Below are positions 14,899-23,967 of a stretch of 64,000 nucleotides of DNA, piece after piece (position 1 is the stretch's first letter; each line of letters starts with the position of its first letter). The DNA is taken from positions 62,001 through 126,000 of the forward strand of contig NZ_BMUF01000014.1 in the NCBI RefSeq assembly GCF_014650055.1. Direction: 5' to 3'. The notes beneath the pieces were generated by a model. That model was not told the DNA's origin. It did not search any database and saw nothing but the letters and a program-made list of their open reading frames with translations. This DNA comes from Streptomyces malachitofuscus (GTDB lineage: Bacteria > Actinomycetota > Actinomycetes > Streptomycetales > Streptomycetaceae). Both the position numbers and the translations under genes were made by a program.

Positions 14899-16900
14899 AG
14901 CTTTCGGCGCCTGCCGGAACCTGGGGCGCCAGCAGTACCGGCAACCGGGTCGTCCGCGGCTTGGCGGGCACCTCGGCCACGGCACGCGGCAGCGCCTGCT
15001 CCACCCCGTGCACCACGGACAGATGCCGGCCGGCCCGGCTGAAGGCCGTGTACACCCAGGGCCGGCTCAGTGCCTGGGCGGCATCGCCGGGCAGCACCAC
15101 GACCACTGCGGGCCACCGGCAGCCCACCGCCTGGTGCGCGGTCAGCGCCCAGCCGTGCCGTACGGTCTGCTCCACCCGGTCGCGCGGTACGACGATCTCC
15201 TCGCCCCCGCACATCAGATGCAGCCCCTCGCCGTCGGCCCGCACCACGCTCCCCGGCACCGTGTGCCCCGGGGCGGGGGAGTAGGCGACCCGGTCACCCG
15301 GATCGAATCCGCCGAATCGCCCCGGCCCCGGATTCAGCCGCTCCTTCAGCGCCGCGTTCAGCGCACGCGTACCCACCGCGCCCCCGTGGCCGGGGGTGAT
15401 CACCTGGGTCTCCTCCGCCGGCACCCCGATGGCGCGGGGCACGGAGTCCGCCACCAGCTGCACGGTCCGGTGCACGGCCTCGCCCGCGTCCCGCACCGGC
15501 ACGATCACGACCTCCTTGCCGGGCGCCGCCACCTGGTTCAGCTCGCCGACGCCGATCCCGGAGACCAGTTCGCCCAGCGGCCCGGGGTCCGGCCGCCGGG
15601 AGGCGATCTGCGGACAGATCCGCGCCGCCAGCAGGTCCGCGAACACCCGCCCGGGCCCCACCGACCACAGCACCCCGGGATCACCGGACAGCACCAGCCG
15701 CGCCCCGTCCGGCAGCGACTCCGTCACCAGCGCTGCGGCCTCGACATCCAGCTGCGGGGCATCGAGCACCACCAGCAGATCGACGTCCAGCGCGCCATCG
15801 GCGTCCCGCCCCGGGCCCTCGGCACCGGACAGCAGCCCGGCGACCGTGGCGACACCGGGACCCTCGACCAGCTCCGCGAACCGCGCACGCCCCATCGGGC
15901 CGTGGGCCGCGGCCCAGACCCGCAGCCCCAGACCGTGCGCCGCGTCGAGCAGGGCGGCGGGCTCGGCCAGCGAGGCCTCCCCGCCGGTGTGCAGCACCAG
16001 CCCGTGCCCGGCGGCCGCGCGGATCAGCTCGGCGGCGGAACCCTCCGCGGCGGCGGCCGCATGCTCCCACTCCTCGCCCTCCTGCTTGGGCACGGAGTTG
16101 ACCAGCCGGGCCAGACCGTCGGCGAGGCTCTCCTCCGCCATGGCGAAGCGCTCCAGCCCCACCAGGATCCGAGCCGGCTGCTCCTCGTCCTCCGCGAGGC
16201 CGTCCTGGAAGACGAGAACGTCGCCCTCCGAAATGGCGTTCTGCACGGCCTCCTCGGGCTCCGGCACCCCCTGCCGGCCCAGCGCGTCGGCCAGCGCGGC
16301 CATCTCGAGAACGGTGTGCCCGGCCAGCGCCGCCTGCTCCAGCAGCCACACGGCGACCGCGCGCCCCCGCCGCTCGTCGTCCGGTCCGGCGTCGGCGCCG
16401 AGCAGCGCCCGGGCGAATCCGTCGGCCTGCTCGGGCCGCACCCCGGCGACCCGCAGCAACTGCCAGGGATCGCCCCGCAGCACCTCGGCGGCCCCCTCGC
16501 CCAGCGTGCCGGCGGCCGGCGGGGCGAGCCCTTCCGGAGCGCCTCCCTGGACCAGCACCCCCCGTACGGCCTCGACGGCACCGGCGGCGGGCACACCGCC
16601 CGGAGCCTCGGCCGGCGCCCGCCGCACGGGCTCGGGAGCGGGCCGCCGCGGCGCGGGCCGGGCCTCTTCGAACACGGCGGCGGCCGGCTTCTCCCCGCTC
16701 TCCACGGCGCGCACGGCGGCCAGCAGATCGGCGGCCGTGCCGCTCAGCTTGGCGCCGGCCTCGATCGGCCCCTGCCGCTCGGCCTTCCGCCGCTCGATCC
16801 GCTCCCGCTCGCGGCGCTGGGCCGCCAGTTCTGCCTCGGCCTCGGACACGTGCGCACCCTCGGCGTCGGGGCTCTTGGGCTCGGCGTCCTCGGTGCTCAC
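14897..16900 (-). CDS. RecD2-like helix-hairpin-helix protein with degenerate ATPase motifs
   Basis: 667 residues, GTG start coupled to the aldo/keto reductase stop (GTGA). It follows the RecD2 layout: helix-hairpin-helix region (LRGDPWQLLRVAGVRPEQAD), helicase domain 1, then domain 2 ending in the SH3/UvrD-like part (WALTAHQAVGCRWPAVVVVL, WVYTAFSRAGRHLSVVHGV). The Walker A site, normally GGPGTGKTT, is GGEASLAEP from Gly306. The Walker B site, normally DEAS, reads VLDAPQLD. SGDPGVLWSVGPGRVFADLL still matches motif III. ATP hydrolysis is therefore unlikely by the usual mechanism. It may bind DNA or act as a non-catalytic scaffold. The first 110 residues are charged and low complexity. Confidence 0.8.
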   Translation of the reverse strand: MSTEDAEPKSPDAEGAHVSEAEAELAAQRRERERIERRKAERQGPIEAGAKLSGTAADLLAAVRAVESGEKPAAAVFEEARPAPRRPAPEPVRRAPAEAPGGVPAAGAVEAVRGVLVQGGAPEGLAPPAAGTLGEGAAEVLRGDPWQLLRVAGVRPEQADGFARALLGADAGPDDERRGRAVAVWLLEQAALAGHTVLEMAALADALGRQGVPEPEEAVQNAISEGDVLVFQDGLAEDEEQPARILVGLERFAMAEESLADGLARLVNSVPKQEGEEWEHAAAAAEGSAAELIRAAAGHGLVLHTGGEASLAEPAALLDAAHGLGLRVWAAAHGPMGRARFAELVEGPGVATVAGLLSGAEGPGRDADGALDVDLLVVLDAPQLDVEAAALVTESLPDGARLVLSGDPGVLWSVGPGRVFADLLAARICPQIASRRPDPGPLGELVSGIGVGELNQVAAPGKEVVIVPVRDAGEAVHRTVQLVADSVPRAIGVPAEETQVITPGHGGAVGTRALNAALKERLNPGPGRFGGFDPGDRVAYSPAPGHTVPGSVVRADGEGLHLMCGGEEIVVPRDRVEQTVRHGWALTAHQAVGCRWPAVVVVLPGDAAQALSRPWVYTAFSRAGRHLSVVHGVEQALPRAVAEVPAKPRTTRLPVLLAPQVPAGAES

Positions 16901-17883
16901 AGCGTGCTCCAGTCGTGATCGGGATAGCGGTGCACGGGCGCCGACACATCGTCCAGCGCCCGGCAGATCTCGTCAGGAAGACTAAGGGCCTCCACTGACA
17001 ACGCCGCCGTGAGCTGCTGAGTGTTGCGCGCGCCGACGATGGGAGCGGCCACACCGGGCCGGTCCCGGACCCAGGCGAGCGCCACCTGCAGCGCGGTCAC
17101 GGCGAGCCCGTCCGCCGCCGTCGTCACGGCGTCCACGATCCGGCTCGCCGTGTCGTCGAGGTACGGCGCGACGAAGGGCGCGAGGTGCTCCGAGGCGCCC
17201 CGGGAGTCGGGCGGGGCGGCGTCGCCCCGGTACTTGCCGCTGAGCACGCCCCGTCCGAGCGGTGAGGACGGCAGGAGGCCTATCCCCAGATCGAGGGCGG
17301 CGGGCAGCACTTCACGCTCCACACCGCGCTGCAGCAGCGAGTACTCCATCTGCGTACTGGCCAGTCGGGTCCGCGTCCCCGGCACGGCCAGCTGCCAGGT
17401 CGCCGCCTTGGCCAGCTGCCAGCCGCAGAAGTTGGAGACACCGGCATAGCGCACGCGCCCGCTGCCGACCGCGATGTCGAGGGCCTGCAGCGTCTCGTCC
17501 AGCGGGGTGGCGGGGTCGTAGGCGTGGATGTGCCACACGTCGACGTAGTCGGTGCCGAGGCGGGAGAGGGAGGCGTCCAGTGCCGCGAGCAGATGTCCCC
17601 GCGAGCCGTCGAAACGCCGATCGGGGTCGGGGACGCTGCCGGCCTTGGTCGAGATCACGAGGTCCCGGCGCGGAACGAGCCCGTCCATCAGCCTTCCGAG
17701 CAGATACTCGGCCTCTCCGTCGCCGTACACGTCGGCGGTGTCGACGAGGGTGCCGCCGGCCTCCCAGAAGGTCTTCAGGAGGTCCGCCGCGTCGTGCTCG
17801 TCGGTGTCCCGACCCCAGGTCAGGGTCCCGAGCCCGATCCGGGACACACGCAGGCCGGTACGGCCGAGATGCCTCTGCTCCAT
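16897..17883 (-). CDS. Aldo/keto reductase
   Basis: 328 residues from ATG 17883 (MEQRHLGRTGLRVSRIGLG). The (beta/alpha)8 reductase signature is present: VDTADVYGDGEAEYLLG with catalytic Asp and Tyr, VISTKAGS with the Lys, and VDVWHIHAYDP with the His. The C-terminal part SSPLGRGVLSGKYRGD and APIVGARNTQQL bind NADPH. It should reduce aldehydes or ketones with NADPH; the natural substrate is unknown. Its stop overlaps the start of the RecD2-like gene, so the two are translationally coupled despite unrelated functions. The upstream region is the long repeat block. Confidence 0.9.
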   Translation of the reverse strand: MEQRHLGRTGLRVSRIGLGTLTWGRDTDEHDAADLLKTFWEAGGTLVDTADVYGDGEAEYLLGRLMDGLVPRRDLVISTKAGSVPDPDRRFDGSRGHLLAALDASLSRLGTDYVDVWHIHAYDPATPLDETLQALDIAVGSGRVRYAGVSNFCGWQLAKAATWQLAVPGTRTRLASTQMEYSLLQRGVEREVLPAALDLGIGLLPSSPLGRGVLSGKYRGDAAPPDSRGASEHLAPFVAPYLDDTASRIVDAVTTAADGLAVTALQVALAWVRDRPGVAAPIVGARNTQQLTAALSVEALSLPDEICRALDDVSAPVHRYPDHDWSTL

Positions 17884-17951
17884 GAACGCCGAGATTACTG
17901 GCCGGAGGCGCGGGTGTGGGGGCCTGTGGACAACCGATTTCCAGGTGCCCG

Positions 17952-18478
17952 GCGTGGATGTGGGCCGGGGGTGGGTTGCGCAGCCCGGCGCTTGCGGGGT
18001 GCCTCCACCCCCTCTCGGCTTCTCCCCCACTCTCGGCTTCGCTCGAGCGGGGGGACCCCCATGAGCGGGAGGTACCCCCATCGCCCACCCTCCCCCCACT
18101 CTCGGCTTCTCCCCCACCCTCGGCTGCGCTCGGGCGGGGGGACCCCCATGAGCGGGGGGACCCCCATCGCCCTGGGGGTACCTCCCAGGCCCTTAAGGCA
18201 CTGGGGGAGGCACGACTGCCCGCGGATCGCGGCAGGGGGCCGCGGAAGCGGCGGCGAGGGCGCGGCGGGCCGCAGGCGCGTACGGCGCGCAGCACGGATG
18301 GCGGTGGGCGCGGGGGTAGTCGCCTACGGCGGGGAGGGGACGGGACGGGGGTGTTCGCCCGCAGTGGCTGGCGCGTCCGCGCCGCCCACCCCTACCAACA
18401 AGCTCAGTCGCGCCAGTCCGAGGACGGACACCCCCGGCCCGGCCCCGCACCACCCACCCACCGTGGGCGCTACCCAAG
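17952..18478. repeat. Long intergenic repeat, copy A (inverted relative to copy B at 52 kb)
   Basis: This non-coding block lies within the 696-base gap between the aldo/keto reductase and the LLM gene. It contains GCGCAGCCCGGCGCTTGCGG, then tandem modules of CTCGGCT-CGCTCG-GCGGGGGGACCCCCATGAGCGG, then CCTTAAGGCACTGGGGGAGG followed by CACGACTGCCCGCGGA, and finally CAAGCTCAGTCGCGCCAGTC plus CACCCACCCACCGTGGGCGC. The same elements in the same order occur on the opposite strand at 52.04-52.49 kb. Many internal hairpins can form. The rest of the gap holds only the LLM promoter region. Confidence 0.8.
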
Positions 18479-18530
18479 CCCCCACCGCACCCGCAGCTGC
18501 GCCGCAGGCATCCCCCCACCCACCGGAGGT

Positions 18531-18536
18531 ATAAGG
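18531..18536 (+). promoter_or_regulatory. Candidate -10 box for the LLM gene
   Basis: TATAAG stands out in very GC-rich surroundings right after repeat copy A and 44 bases upstream of the gene start. Confidence 0.35.
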
Positions 18537-18579
18537 TCTCCGCACAAGCGACGTTACTCATCGGTAAGGGGAGACGGTC

Positions 18580-19635
18580 ATGCAGCTAGGGATCAACCTC
18601 GGCTACTGGGGCGCCGGAATGGACGCGGACAATCTCGCCGTGGCCCAGGAAGCCGACCGCCTCGGATACGCGGTCTGCTGGGCCGCAGAGGCCTACGGCT
18701 CCGACGCCGCCACCGTGCTCACCTGGGTCGCCGCCCAGACCCAGCGCATCGACGTCGGCTCCGCCATCTTCCAGATCCCCGCCCGCCAGCCCGCGATGAC
18801 CGCGATGACCGCGGCCACCCTCGACTCCCTCTCCGGCGGCCGCTTCCGGCTCGGCCTCGGCGTCTCCGGCCCCCAGGTCTCCGAGGGCTGGTACGGCGTC
18901 AAGTTCGACAAGCCCCTCGCCCGCACCCGCGAGTACGTCGAGATCATCCGCAAGGCCATGACCCGCGAACGCCTCACCCACGACGGCGAACACTGGACCC
19001 TCCCCCTCCCCGGCGGCCCCGGCAAGCCCATCAAGCTCACCGTGCACCCGCAGCGCGAGCACATCCCCCTCTACATCGCCGCGATCGGCCCGAAGAACCT
19101 CGAACAGACCGGCGAGATCGCCGACGGCGCCCTGCTGATCTTCCCCTCCGCCGACCACCTCGAGGAAACCGCCGTCCGGCACATCCGCGCCGGCCGCGAG
19201 AAGGCCGGCAAGACCCTCGACGGCTTCGACATCTGCCCCACGCTCCCCCTGGCGGTCGGCGACGACAAGGACGTCACCACCCTCGCCGACACCTTCCGCC
19301 CCTACACCGCGCTGTACGTCGGCGGCATGGGCAGCCGCAAGCAGAACTTCTACAACCAGCTCGCCCAGCGCATGGGCTACGAGCAGGAGGCCGCCGACAT
19401 CCAGGACAAGTACCTGTCCGGCGACAAGCAGGCCGCGGCAGCAGCCGTCCCCCACGACCTGATCGACAAGACGACGCTCCTCGGCTCCGTCGACCGCATC
19501 GCCGACCGCATGAAGGCCTACGCCGCCGCCGGAGTCACCACCCTCACCCTCGCCCCGGCCGGCTTCACGCTCGACGAGCGTCTCGCGTCGCTCCGCGCCG
19601 GCACCGAGGCCCTGGAGCGGGCCGGCCTCGCCTGA
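18580..19635 (+). CDS. LLM-class F420-dependent oxidoreductase
   Basis: 351 residues with the luciferase-like TIM-barrel pattern. The start MQLGINLGYWGAGMDADNL, AVCWAAEAYGSDAATVLTWV, ATLDSLSGGRFRLGLGVSGP and IPLYIAAIGPKNLEQTGEIA are signature segments of the F420-dependent group that includes mycobacterial reductases. It probably transfers hydride between reduced F420 and an unknown substrate. AGGGGAG lies before ATG 18580. It is transcribed alone, with repeat copy A upstream and a 237-base gap to the next gene. Confidence 0.88.
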   Translation: MQLGINLGYWGAGMDADNLAVAQEADRLGYAVCWAAEAYGSDAATVLTWVAAQTQRIDVGSAIFQIPARQPAMTAMTAATLDSLSGGRFRLGLGVSGPQVSEGWYGVKFDKPLARTREYVEIIRKAMTRERLTHDGEHWTLPLPGGPGKPIKLTVHPQREHIPLYIAAIGPKNLEQTGEIADGALLIFPSADHLEETAVRHIRAGREKAGKTLDGFDICPTLPLAVGDDKDVTTLADTFRPYTALYVGGMGSRKQNFYNQLAQRMGYEQEAADIQDKYLSGDKQAAAAAVPHDLIDKTTLLGSVDRIADRMKAYAAAGVTTLTLAPAGFTLDERLASLRAGTEALERAGLA

Positions 19636-19872
19636 TCGCGCAAAACGTCATCACGGCCGTGGTGGGGGCTCGGGGGTCCACCCCGCCACGGCCGTCACCC
19701 ACACCAACGCCCCGCCGCCCCCACGGTTACGCCCTGATGCACCCGCGCACGTACTCCTTTTGGCGGAGTTGTCCGACACGCATGTTGCCGCACCCGGCCT
19801 CTCGCATTTGACTCGTTCTTTGCGGAACCGCAGCAGTTCAGCACCGCGAAGCCCGCGGAGAGGTGGCCCATC

Positions 19873-20661
19873 ATGCTTTCGGCGAAGAGCCTGTTCCAGG
19901 AGATTCTCGACAACGACGAGTCGTTCGCCCTGTTCTGCTCCATCGCGGCGAGCGGAGAGTCCCAAGGGGGCTGGGAGAACGCCCGCATTGCCGCGCTGGT
20001 CCCCGAAACCCAGCGCGAACTCGCCCCCAAGATCACCAGGCACGGCGCCGACGAGGACAAGCACGGCCGCATCTTCAACGCGTTGATGAAGAAGCGCGGC
20101 CTGCAGCCCGTCCCGGTGCCCCCGGAGACCGACTACACGATGCTCCTGGAGAAACACGGCATCGGTCTGGCCCACGACCAGCTCAACCGCGACGAGCCGC
20201 TCACCGTCCAGGACATCGTCACCTACCTGGCCCACAGCAGGGTCACCGAACAGCGTGCCTCCGAGCAGATGGAACTGCTCCGCAAGCACTTCGCCGACCA
20301 CCCGGACCTGGGCCGCGCGGTCAGGATGATCTCGAACGACGAGGACAACCACCTCGCCTACTGCCACGAGGAACTGCTGCGCTTCGCGTACGCCGGACAC
20401 GGCAGGACCATCCAGCGCACCCTGCGCGAGTGCGCACTCGCGGAGATCCGCATCTACCGGGACGTGAGCCTCGCGGTGATGGCCCACATGGGCCGGATCC
20501 TGGGCTGGCCCAAGCCCAAGGCGGCGATCCTGGCGGCGGGCATCCACGCCGTGTACGCGTACGAACGCGTGGCGGGCTGGCGCCGCATGGTCTCCCTCAG
20601 AATGCCCGACCGCCGAAACGCACTGGGCGGCCCCGCGACCCCGGAACCGGAAGTGGCCTGA
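19873..20661 (+). CDS. Ferritin-like diiron protein of unknown function
   Basis: 262 residues, mainly helical. Several E/D-x-x-H pairs fit a ferritin-like diiron site: HGADEDKHGRIFNALM, RVTEQRASEQMELLRKHF and ISNDEDNHLAYCHEELLRF. The last 60 residues are basic (WRRMVSLRMPDRRN) and lack an obvious domain. Similar proteins are annotated as ferritin-like domain proteins in Streptomyces, with no established reaction; oxygen chemistry on a lipid or an iron-handling role is possible but unproven. ATG 19873 follows AGAGGTGG at 19858-19865. Confidence 0.78.
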   Translation: MLSAKSLFQEILDNDESFALFCSIAASGESQGGWENARIAALVPETQRELAPKITRHGADEDKHGRIFNALMKKRGLQPVPVPPETDYTMLLEKHGIGLAHDQLNRDEPLTVQDIVTYLAHSRVTEQRASEQMELLRKHFADHPDLGRAVRMISNDEDNHLAYCHEELLRFAYAGHGRTIQRTLRECALAEIRIYRDVSLAVMAHMGRILGWPKPKAAILAAGIHAVYAYERVAGWRRMVSLRMPDRRNALGGPATPEPEVA

Positions 20662-20732
20662 CAGGGGAGGCGGCCCGACAGAGAACACCACCCCACCAGC
20701 CCCCTACACCCACCCACAACACCCACCCACAT

Positions 20733-21728
20733 CTACATCCACCCCCGCCGTTTGAACAGCCGGTACAACAGCACCTCCAGCCCACCCATCACCACAATCA
20801 CCACCGGATACGACCACTCCCACCGCAACTCCGGCATGTGCTCGAAGTTCATCCCGTAGATCCCCGCGATCATCGTGGGGATCGCGGCCATCGCCGCCCA
20901 CGCGGAGATCTTCCGCATGTCGTCGTTCTGCCGCACGCTCATCTGCGCCAGATGCGCCGACAGGATGTCCGAGACCAGCCGGTCCAGCCCTTCCACGGAC
21001 TCGTTCACCCGGGTGAGGTGATCGTGCACGTCGCGGAAGAACGGCCGCGCCTTGTCCTCCACGAACGGCACGCCCGCCCCGAACGTCCCCACCCCGGCCA
21101 GCCGCGTCATCGGCAGCGCCAACGGCCCCGTCGCCCGCCGGAACTCAAGGATCTGCCGCTTGAAGTCGTAGATCCGGGAGGCGGTGTTCCGCGACCCGCC
21201 CCCCTCCGGGGTGAAGACCTCGGCCTCCAGCCCCTCCAGATCGGCCTGCAGCTCGGTCGCCACCTCCAGATAGTGGTCGACGACGGCGTCGGACACCGCG
21301 TACAGCACCGACGTGGGCCCCTCGCCCAGCAGCTCGGGCTCCCGCTCCAGGCGGTTGCGCACGGCTGCCAGCGGGGCACCCTCCCCGTGCCGCACGGTCA
21401 CCGCGAACGAGTCACCGAGGAAGATCATGATCTCGCCGGAGGAGACGGTGTCGCTCTGCGGCTCGTACACCACCGGCTTCAGCACCACGAACAGCGAGTC
21501 GTCGTACACCTCGAGCTTGGGCCGCTGATGCGCCTTGAGGGCGTCCTCCACCGCCAGCGGATGCAACGCGAACTCCTGCGAGACCAGCTCGAACTCGTCC
21601 GCCGACGGCTCGTGCAGCCCGATCCAGACGAAACCCCCCACCGACCGCGCCTCGTCCAGCGCGTCGGAGAAGTCACGGGGCCCCTCAGAGCGATGCCCCT
21701 CCCGGTAGATGGCACAGTCGACGATCAC
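20733..21728 (-). CDS. corA: Magnesium/cobalt transporter CorA
   Basis: 331 residues, GTG start. The large cytoplasmic N-domain contains FALHPLAVEDALKAHQRPKL, a classic CorA segment. Two C-terminal helices follow: ISAWAAMAAIPTMIAGIYGMNF carries the GMN selectivity signature, and YPVVIVVMGGLEVLLYRLF the second helix, ending in a short basic tail. It mediates Mg2+ uptake as a pentamer. It is divergent from the phosphatase gene at 21791; the 62 bases between must contain both promoters. Confidence 0.93.
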   Translation of the reverse strand: MIVDCAIYREGHRSEGPRDFSDALDEARSVGGFVWIGLHEPSADEFELVSQEFALHPLAVEDALKAHQRPKLEVYDDSLFVVLKPVVYEPQSDTVSSGEIMIFLGDSFAVTVRHGEGAPLAAVRNRLEREPELLGEGPTSVLYAVSDAVVDHYLEVATELQADLEGLEAEVFTPEGGGSRNTASRIYDFKRQILEFRRATGPLALPMTRLAGVGTFGAGVPFVEDKARPFFRDVHDHLTRVNESVEGLDRLVSDILSAHLAQMSVRQNDDMRKISAWAAMAAIPTMIAGIYGMNFEHMPELRWEWSYPVVIVVMGGLEVLLYRLFKRRGWM

Positions 21729-21777
21729 GAAACGTCTTCTCCTTCCTCGTCGCGGACACCGGACACGCGCGTACGCC

Positions 21778-21783
21778 TACCCT
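21778..21783 (+). promoter_or_regulatory. TANNNT -10 box, leaderless phosphatase transcript
   Basis: TACCCT ends 7 bases before the ATG at 21791, and the short leader has no ribosome-binding site. Confidence 0.45.
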
Positions 21784-21790
21784 GGGCCGC

Positions 21791-22477
21791 ATGCCCACGT
21801 TGCTCCTGGTCCGGCACGGACGTTCCACCGCCAACACCGAGGGACTGCTCGCCGGCCGGACGCCCGGCGTCGCCCTCGACGACCGCGGGGCCGCACAGGC
21901 CGCCGCACTGCCCGGGCGGCTCGCCGAGCTGCCGCTGGCCGAGATCGTCACCAGCCCGCTCCAGCGCTGCCGGGAGACGATCCGGCCGCTGCTGGACGCC
22001 CGCCCCGGCGCCACCGCGCACACCGAGGAGCGCATCGGCGAGTGCGACTACGGCGACTGGACGGGCCGCAAACTCGCCGAGCTCACGGACGAGCCGCTCA
22101 TGGAGGTCGTGCAGGCGCACCCCTCGGCGGCGGCCTTCCCCGGCGGCGAGTCCATGCGCGCGATGCAGACGCGCGCCGCCGAGGCGGTGCGCGAGTGGAA
22201 CGCGCGCGTGGAGCGCGAGCACGGTGCCGACGCCGTGTATCTCATGTGCTCGCACGGCGACATCATCAAGTCTCTCGTCGCGGACGCACTGGGACTTCAT
22301 CTGGACCTCTTCCAGCGGGTTGCCGTTGAACCGTGTTCCATCACCGCGATCCGTTACACACGGCTGCGCCCGTTTCTCGTACGGCTCGGGGACACCGGTG
22401 ACTTCGCGTCCCTGGCGCCCCGCGAGGAGCCGCCCGCCGACGACGCCACGGTCGGGGGCGACGCGGGCGCACCGTGA
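21791..22477 (+). CDS. Histidine phosphatase, MSMEG_4193 family
   Basis: 228 residues with the phosphoglycerate-mutase superfamily signature LVRHGRST at residues 6-13 (phospho-acceptor His9), the second arginine in TSPLQRCRET, and the catalytic His in MCSHGDIIKS. In actinobacteria, members of this subgroup sit in a conserved cluster with DUF3090, the SCO1664 family and mshC, exactly as here. The substrate is unknown; a phosphoprotein or small phosphoester is possible. Given the kinase-like gene two positions downstream, it may reverse that kinase's action. The last 25 residues are a disordered acidic tail. Confidence 0.88.
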   Translation: MPTLLLVRHGRSTANTEGLLAGRTPGVALDDRGAAQAAALPGRLAELPLAEIVTSPLQRCRETIRPLLDARPGATAHTEERIGECDYGDWTGRKLAELTDEPLMEVVQAHPSAAAFPGGESMRAMQTRAAEAVREWNARVEREHGADAVYLMCSHGDIIKSLVADALGLHLDLFQRVAVEPCSITAIRYTRLRPFLVRLGDTGDFASLAPREEPPADDATVGGDAGAP

Positions 22478-22490
22478 TCGTCGGCCGCAG

Positions 22491-22496
22491 TAGGGT
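22491..22496 (+). promoter_or_regulatory. Candidate -10 box for the DUF3090 transcript
   Basis: TAGGGT in the 102-base gap between the phosphatase and DUF3090 genes. A ribosome-binding site is present further down, so this would be a leadered transcript. Confidence 0.35.
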
Positions 22497-22579
22497 GAAG
22501 CGATCGCAGGAGTGCGCTTTGCGTTCGTACCGCCCGTGAACAGCCCGCCCGTTCCCACGACTCTCAATGGAGACAGGAC

Positions 22580-23170
22580 GTGTCCCGTCAGGTGTTCCTC
22601 TACGACCAGCCGGAACGTTTTGTGGCCGGTACGGTCGGACTGCCAGGGCGCCGTACGTTCTTCCTCCAGGCCTCCGCCGGCTCCAGGGTGACCAGCGTGG
22701 CCCTGGAGAAGACCCAGGTCGCCGCGCTCGCCGAGCGCATGGACGAGCTCCTGGACGAGGTCGTACGCCGCAGCGGCGGCAGCGCCGCGGTGCCCGCCAT
22801 GGCACCGACCGAGGTGGCCGACACCGCCCCGCTGGACACCCCCGTCGAGGAGGAGTTCCGCGTCGGCACCATGGCGCTCGCCTGGGACGGCGAGGACCAG
22901 CGCATGATCGTCGAGGCGCAGGCGCTCGTCGAACTGGACGCCGACTCCGAGGAGGACCTGGCCGAGGCCGAGGAGCGGCTGCTCCAGGACGAGGAGAACG
23001 GGCCTCCGATGCTCCGCGTCCGGCTGACCGGCGCGCAGGCCCGGGCCTTCGCCAAGCGCGCACTGGACGTCGTCAACGCGGGGCGGCCGCCGTGTCCGCT
23101 GTGCAGCCTCCCGCTCGACCCGGAGGGACACGTATGTCCGCGCCAGAACGGATACCGCCGCGGAGCGTGA
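22580..23170 (+). CDS. DUF3090 family protein with C-terminal zinc ribbon
   Basis: 196 residues, GTG start, with GGAGACAGGAC upstream. The N-terminal part RQVFLYDQPERFVAGTVGLP, then GRRTFFLQASAGSRVTSVAL, is diagnostic of DUF3090. A long acidic helix follows (ALVELDADSEEDLAEAEERL), and the end holds a zinc-knuckle-like CPLCSLPLDPEGHVCP. The function is unknown, but the family is restricted to actinobacteria and genomically linked to the phosphatase before it and the kinase-like gene after it. Its last 37 bases overlap the next gene in another frame. Confidence 0.88.
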   Translation: MSRQVFLYDQPERFVAGTVGLPGRRTFFLQASAGSRVTSVALEKTQVAALAERMDELLDEVVRRSGGSAAVPAMAPTEVADTAPLDTPVEEEFRVGTMALAWDGEDQRMIVEAQALVELDADSEEDLAEAEERLLQDEENGPPMLRVRLTGAQARAFAKRALDVVNAGRPPCPLCSLPLDPEGHVCPRQNGYRRGA

Positions 23171-23967
23171 CGACCGTCGACCCGGCCGCCGCGGAACTGC
23201 TCGCCCAGGGCGAGCTGACCGTGCGCGGACGCATCCGTGAGGCGTCGAACGCGGCGCTGTACTGCACCGTCACCCACGAGGGACGCGAGGCCGCCTGCAT
23301 CTACAAGCCGGTCGCCGGGGAGCGGCCCCTGTGGGACTTCCCCGACGGCACGCTCGCCGCGCGTGAGGTCGCCGCGTACGAGGTGTCGGAGGCGACCGGG
23401 TGGGGGCTCGTACCGCCCACCGTGCTGAGGGACGGCCCGTACGGCGAGGGCATGTGCCAGCTGTGGGTCGACACGGCGCCCGGCACGGAGTTCCTCGCCC
23501 TGGTGGACGGCGAGGAGCCCGAGCCGGGCTGGAAGGCGATCGGTTTCGCGGAGGTCGGTGAGGGCCGTACCGCCCTGCTCGTGCACGCCGACGACGAGCG
23601 GCTGCGCCGGCTGGCCGTGCTCGACGCGGTGATCAACAACGCCGACCGCAAGGGCGGCCACCTCCTGCCCACCGCGGAAGGACGGCTCTACGGCATCGAC
23701 CACGGGGTCACCTTCAACGCCGAGGACAAGCTGCGCACGCTGCTGTGGGGCTGGGCGGGGGAACCCCTGCCGCAGGAGGCCCTGGACGTCCTGGAGCGCC
23801 TCAGGGACACTCTCACCGCCGCGGGCCCGCTCACCGCGGTCCTCACCCCCCTGATCACCCCCGCGGAGATCGACGCCACGCGCGCCCGCGTCGACTCCCT
23901 GCTCAGCACCGGAGTCCACCCGCAGCCGGGCACCGACTGGCCGGCCATCCCCTGGCCCCCGGTCTGA
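23134..23967 (+). CDS. SCO1664 family atypical kinase-like protein
   Basis: 277 residues. The start ATG 23134 is supported by CGGAGGGA 7 bases upstream, although this places it inside the zinc-ribbon codons of DUF3090. The fold looks like an atypical protein/lipid kinase (PI3/4-kinase or HipA type): a lysine in CIYKPVAGERPLW (Lys58) with Glu78 as possible partner, a catalytic-loop-like AVLDAVINNADRKGGHLL (Asp164, Asn169, Asp171), and a DFG-like metal motif GIDHGVTF (Asp189). No substrate is known. Overlap with DUF3090 implies stoichiometric expression with it. Confidence 0.82.
   Translation: MSAPERIPPRSVTTVDPAAAELLAQGELTVRGRIREASNAALYCTVTHEGREAACIYKPVAGERPLWDFPDGTLAAREVAAYEVSEATGWGLVPPTVLRDGPYGEGMCQLWVDTAPGTEFLALVDGEEPEPGWKAIGFAEVGEGRTALLVHADDERLRRLAVLDAVINNADRKGGHLLPTAEGRLYGIDHGVTFNAEDKLRTLLWGWAGEPLPQEALDVLERLRDTLTAAGPLTAVLTPLITPAEIDATRARVDSLLSTGVHPQPGTDWPAIPWPPV

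Noticed and set aside
17895..18561. Several open frames within repeat copy A
   Set aside because: They encode only Gly/Pro/Arg repeats and change with repeat length; the block is a non-coding repeat.
19863..22493. A long plus-strand frame across the ferritin-like, corA and phosphatase genes
   Set aside because: It crosses real genes on both strands and an intergenic region and encodes only Arg/Pro/His-rich sequence.
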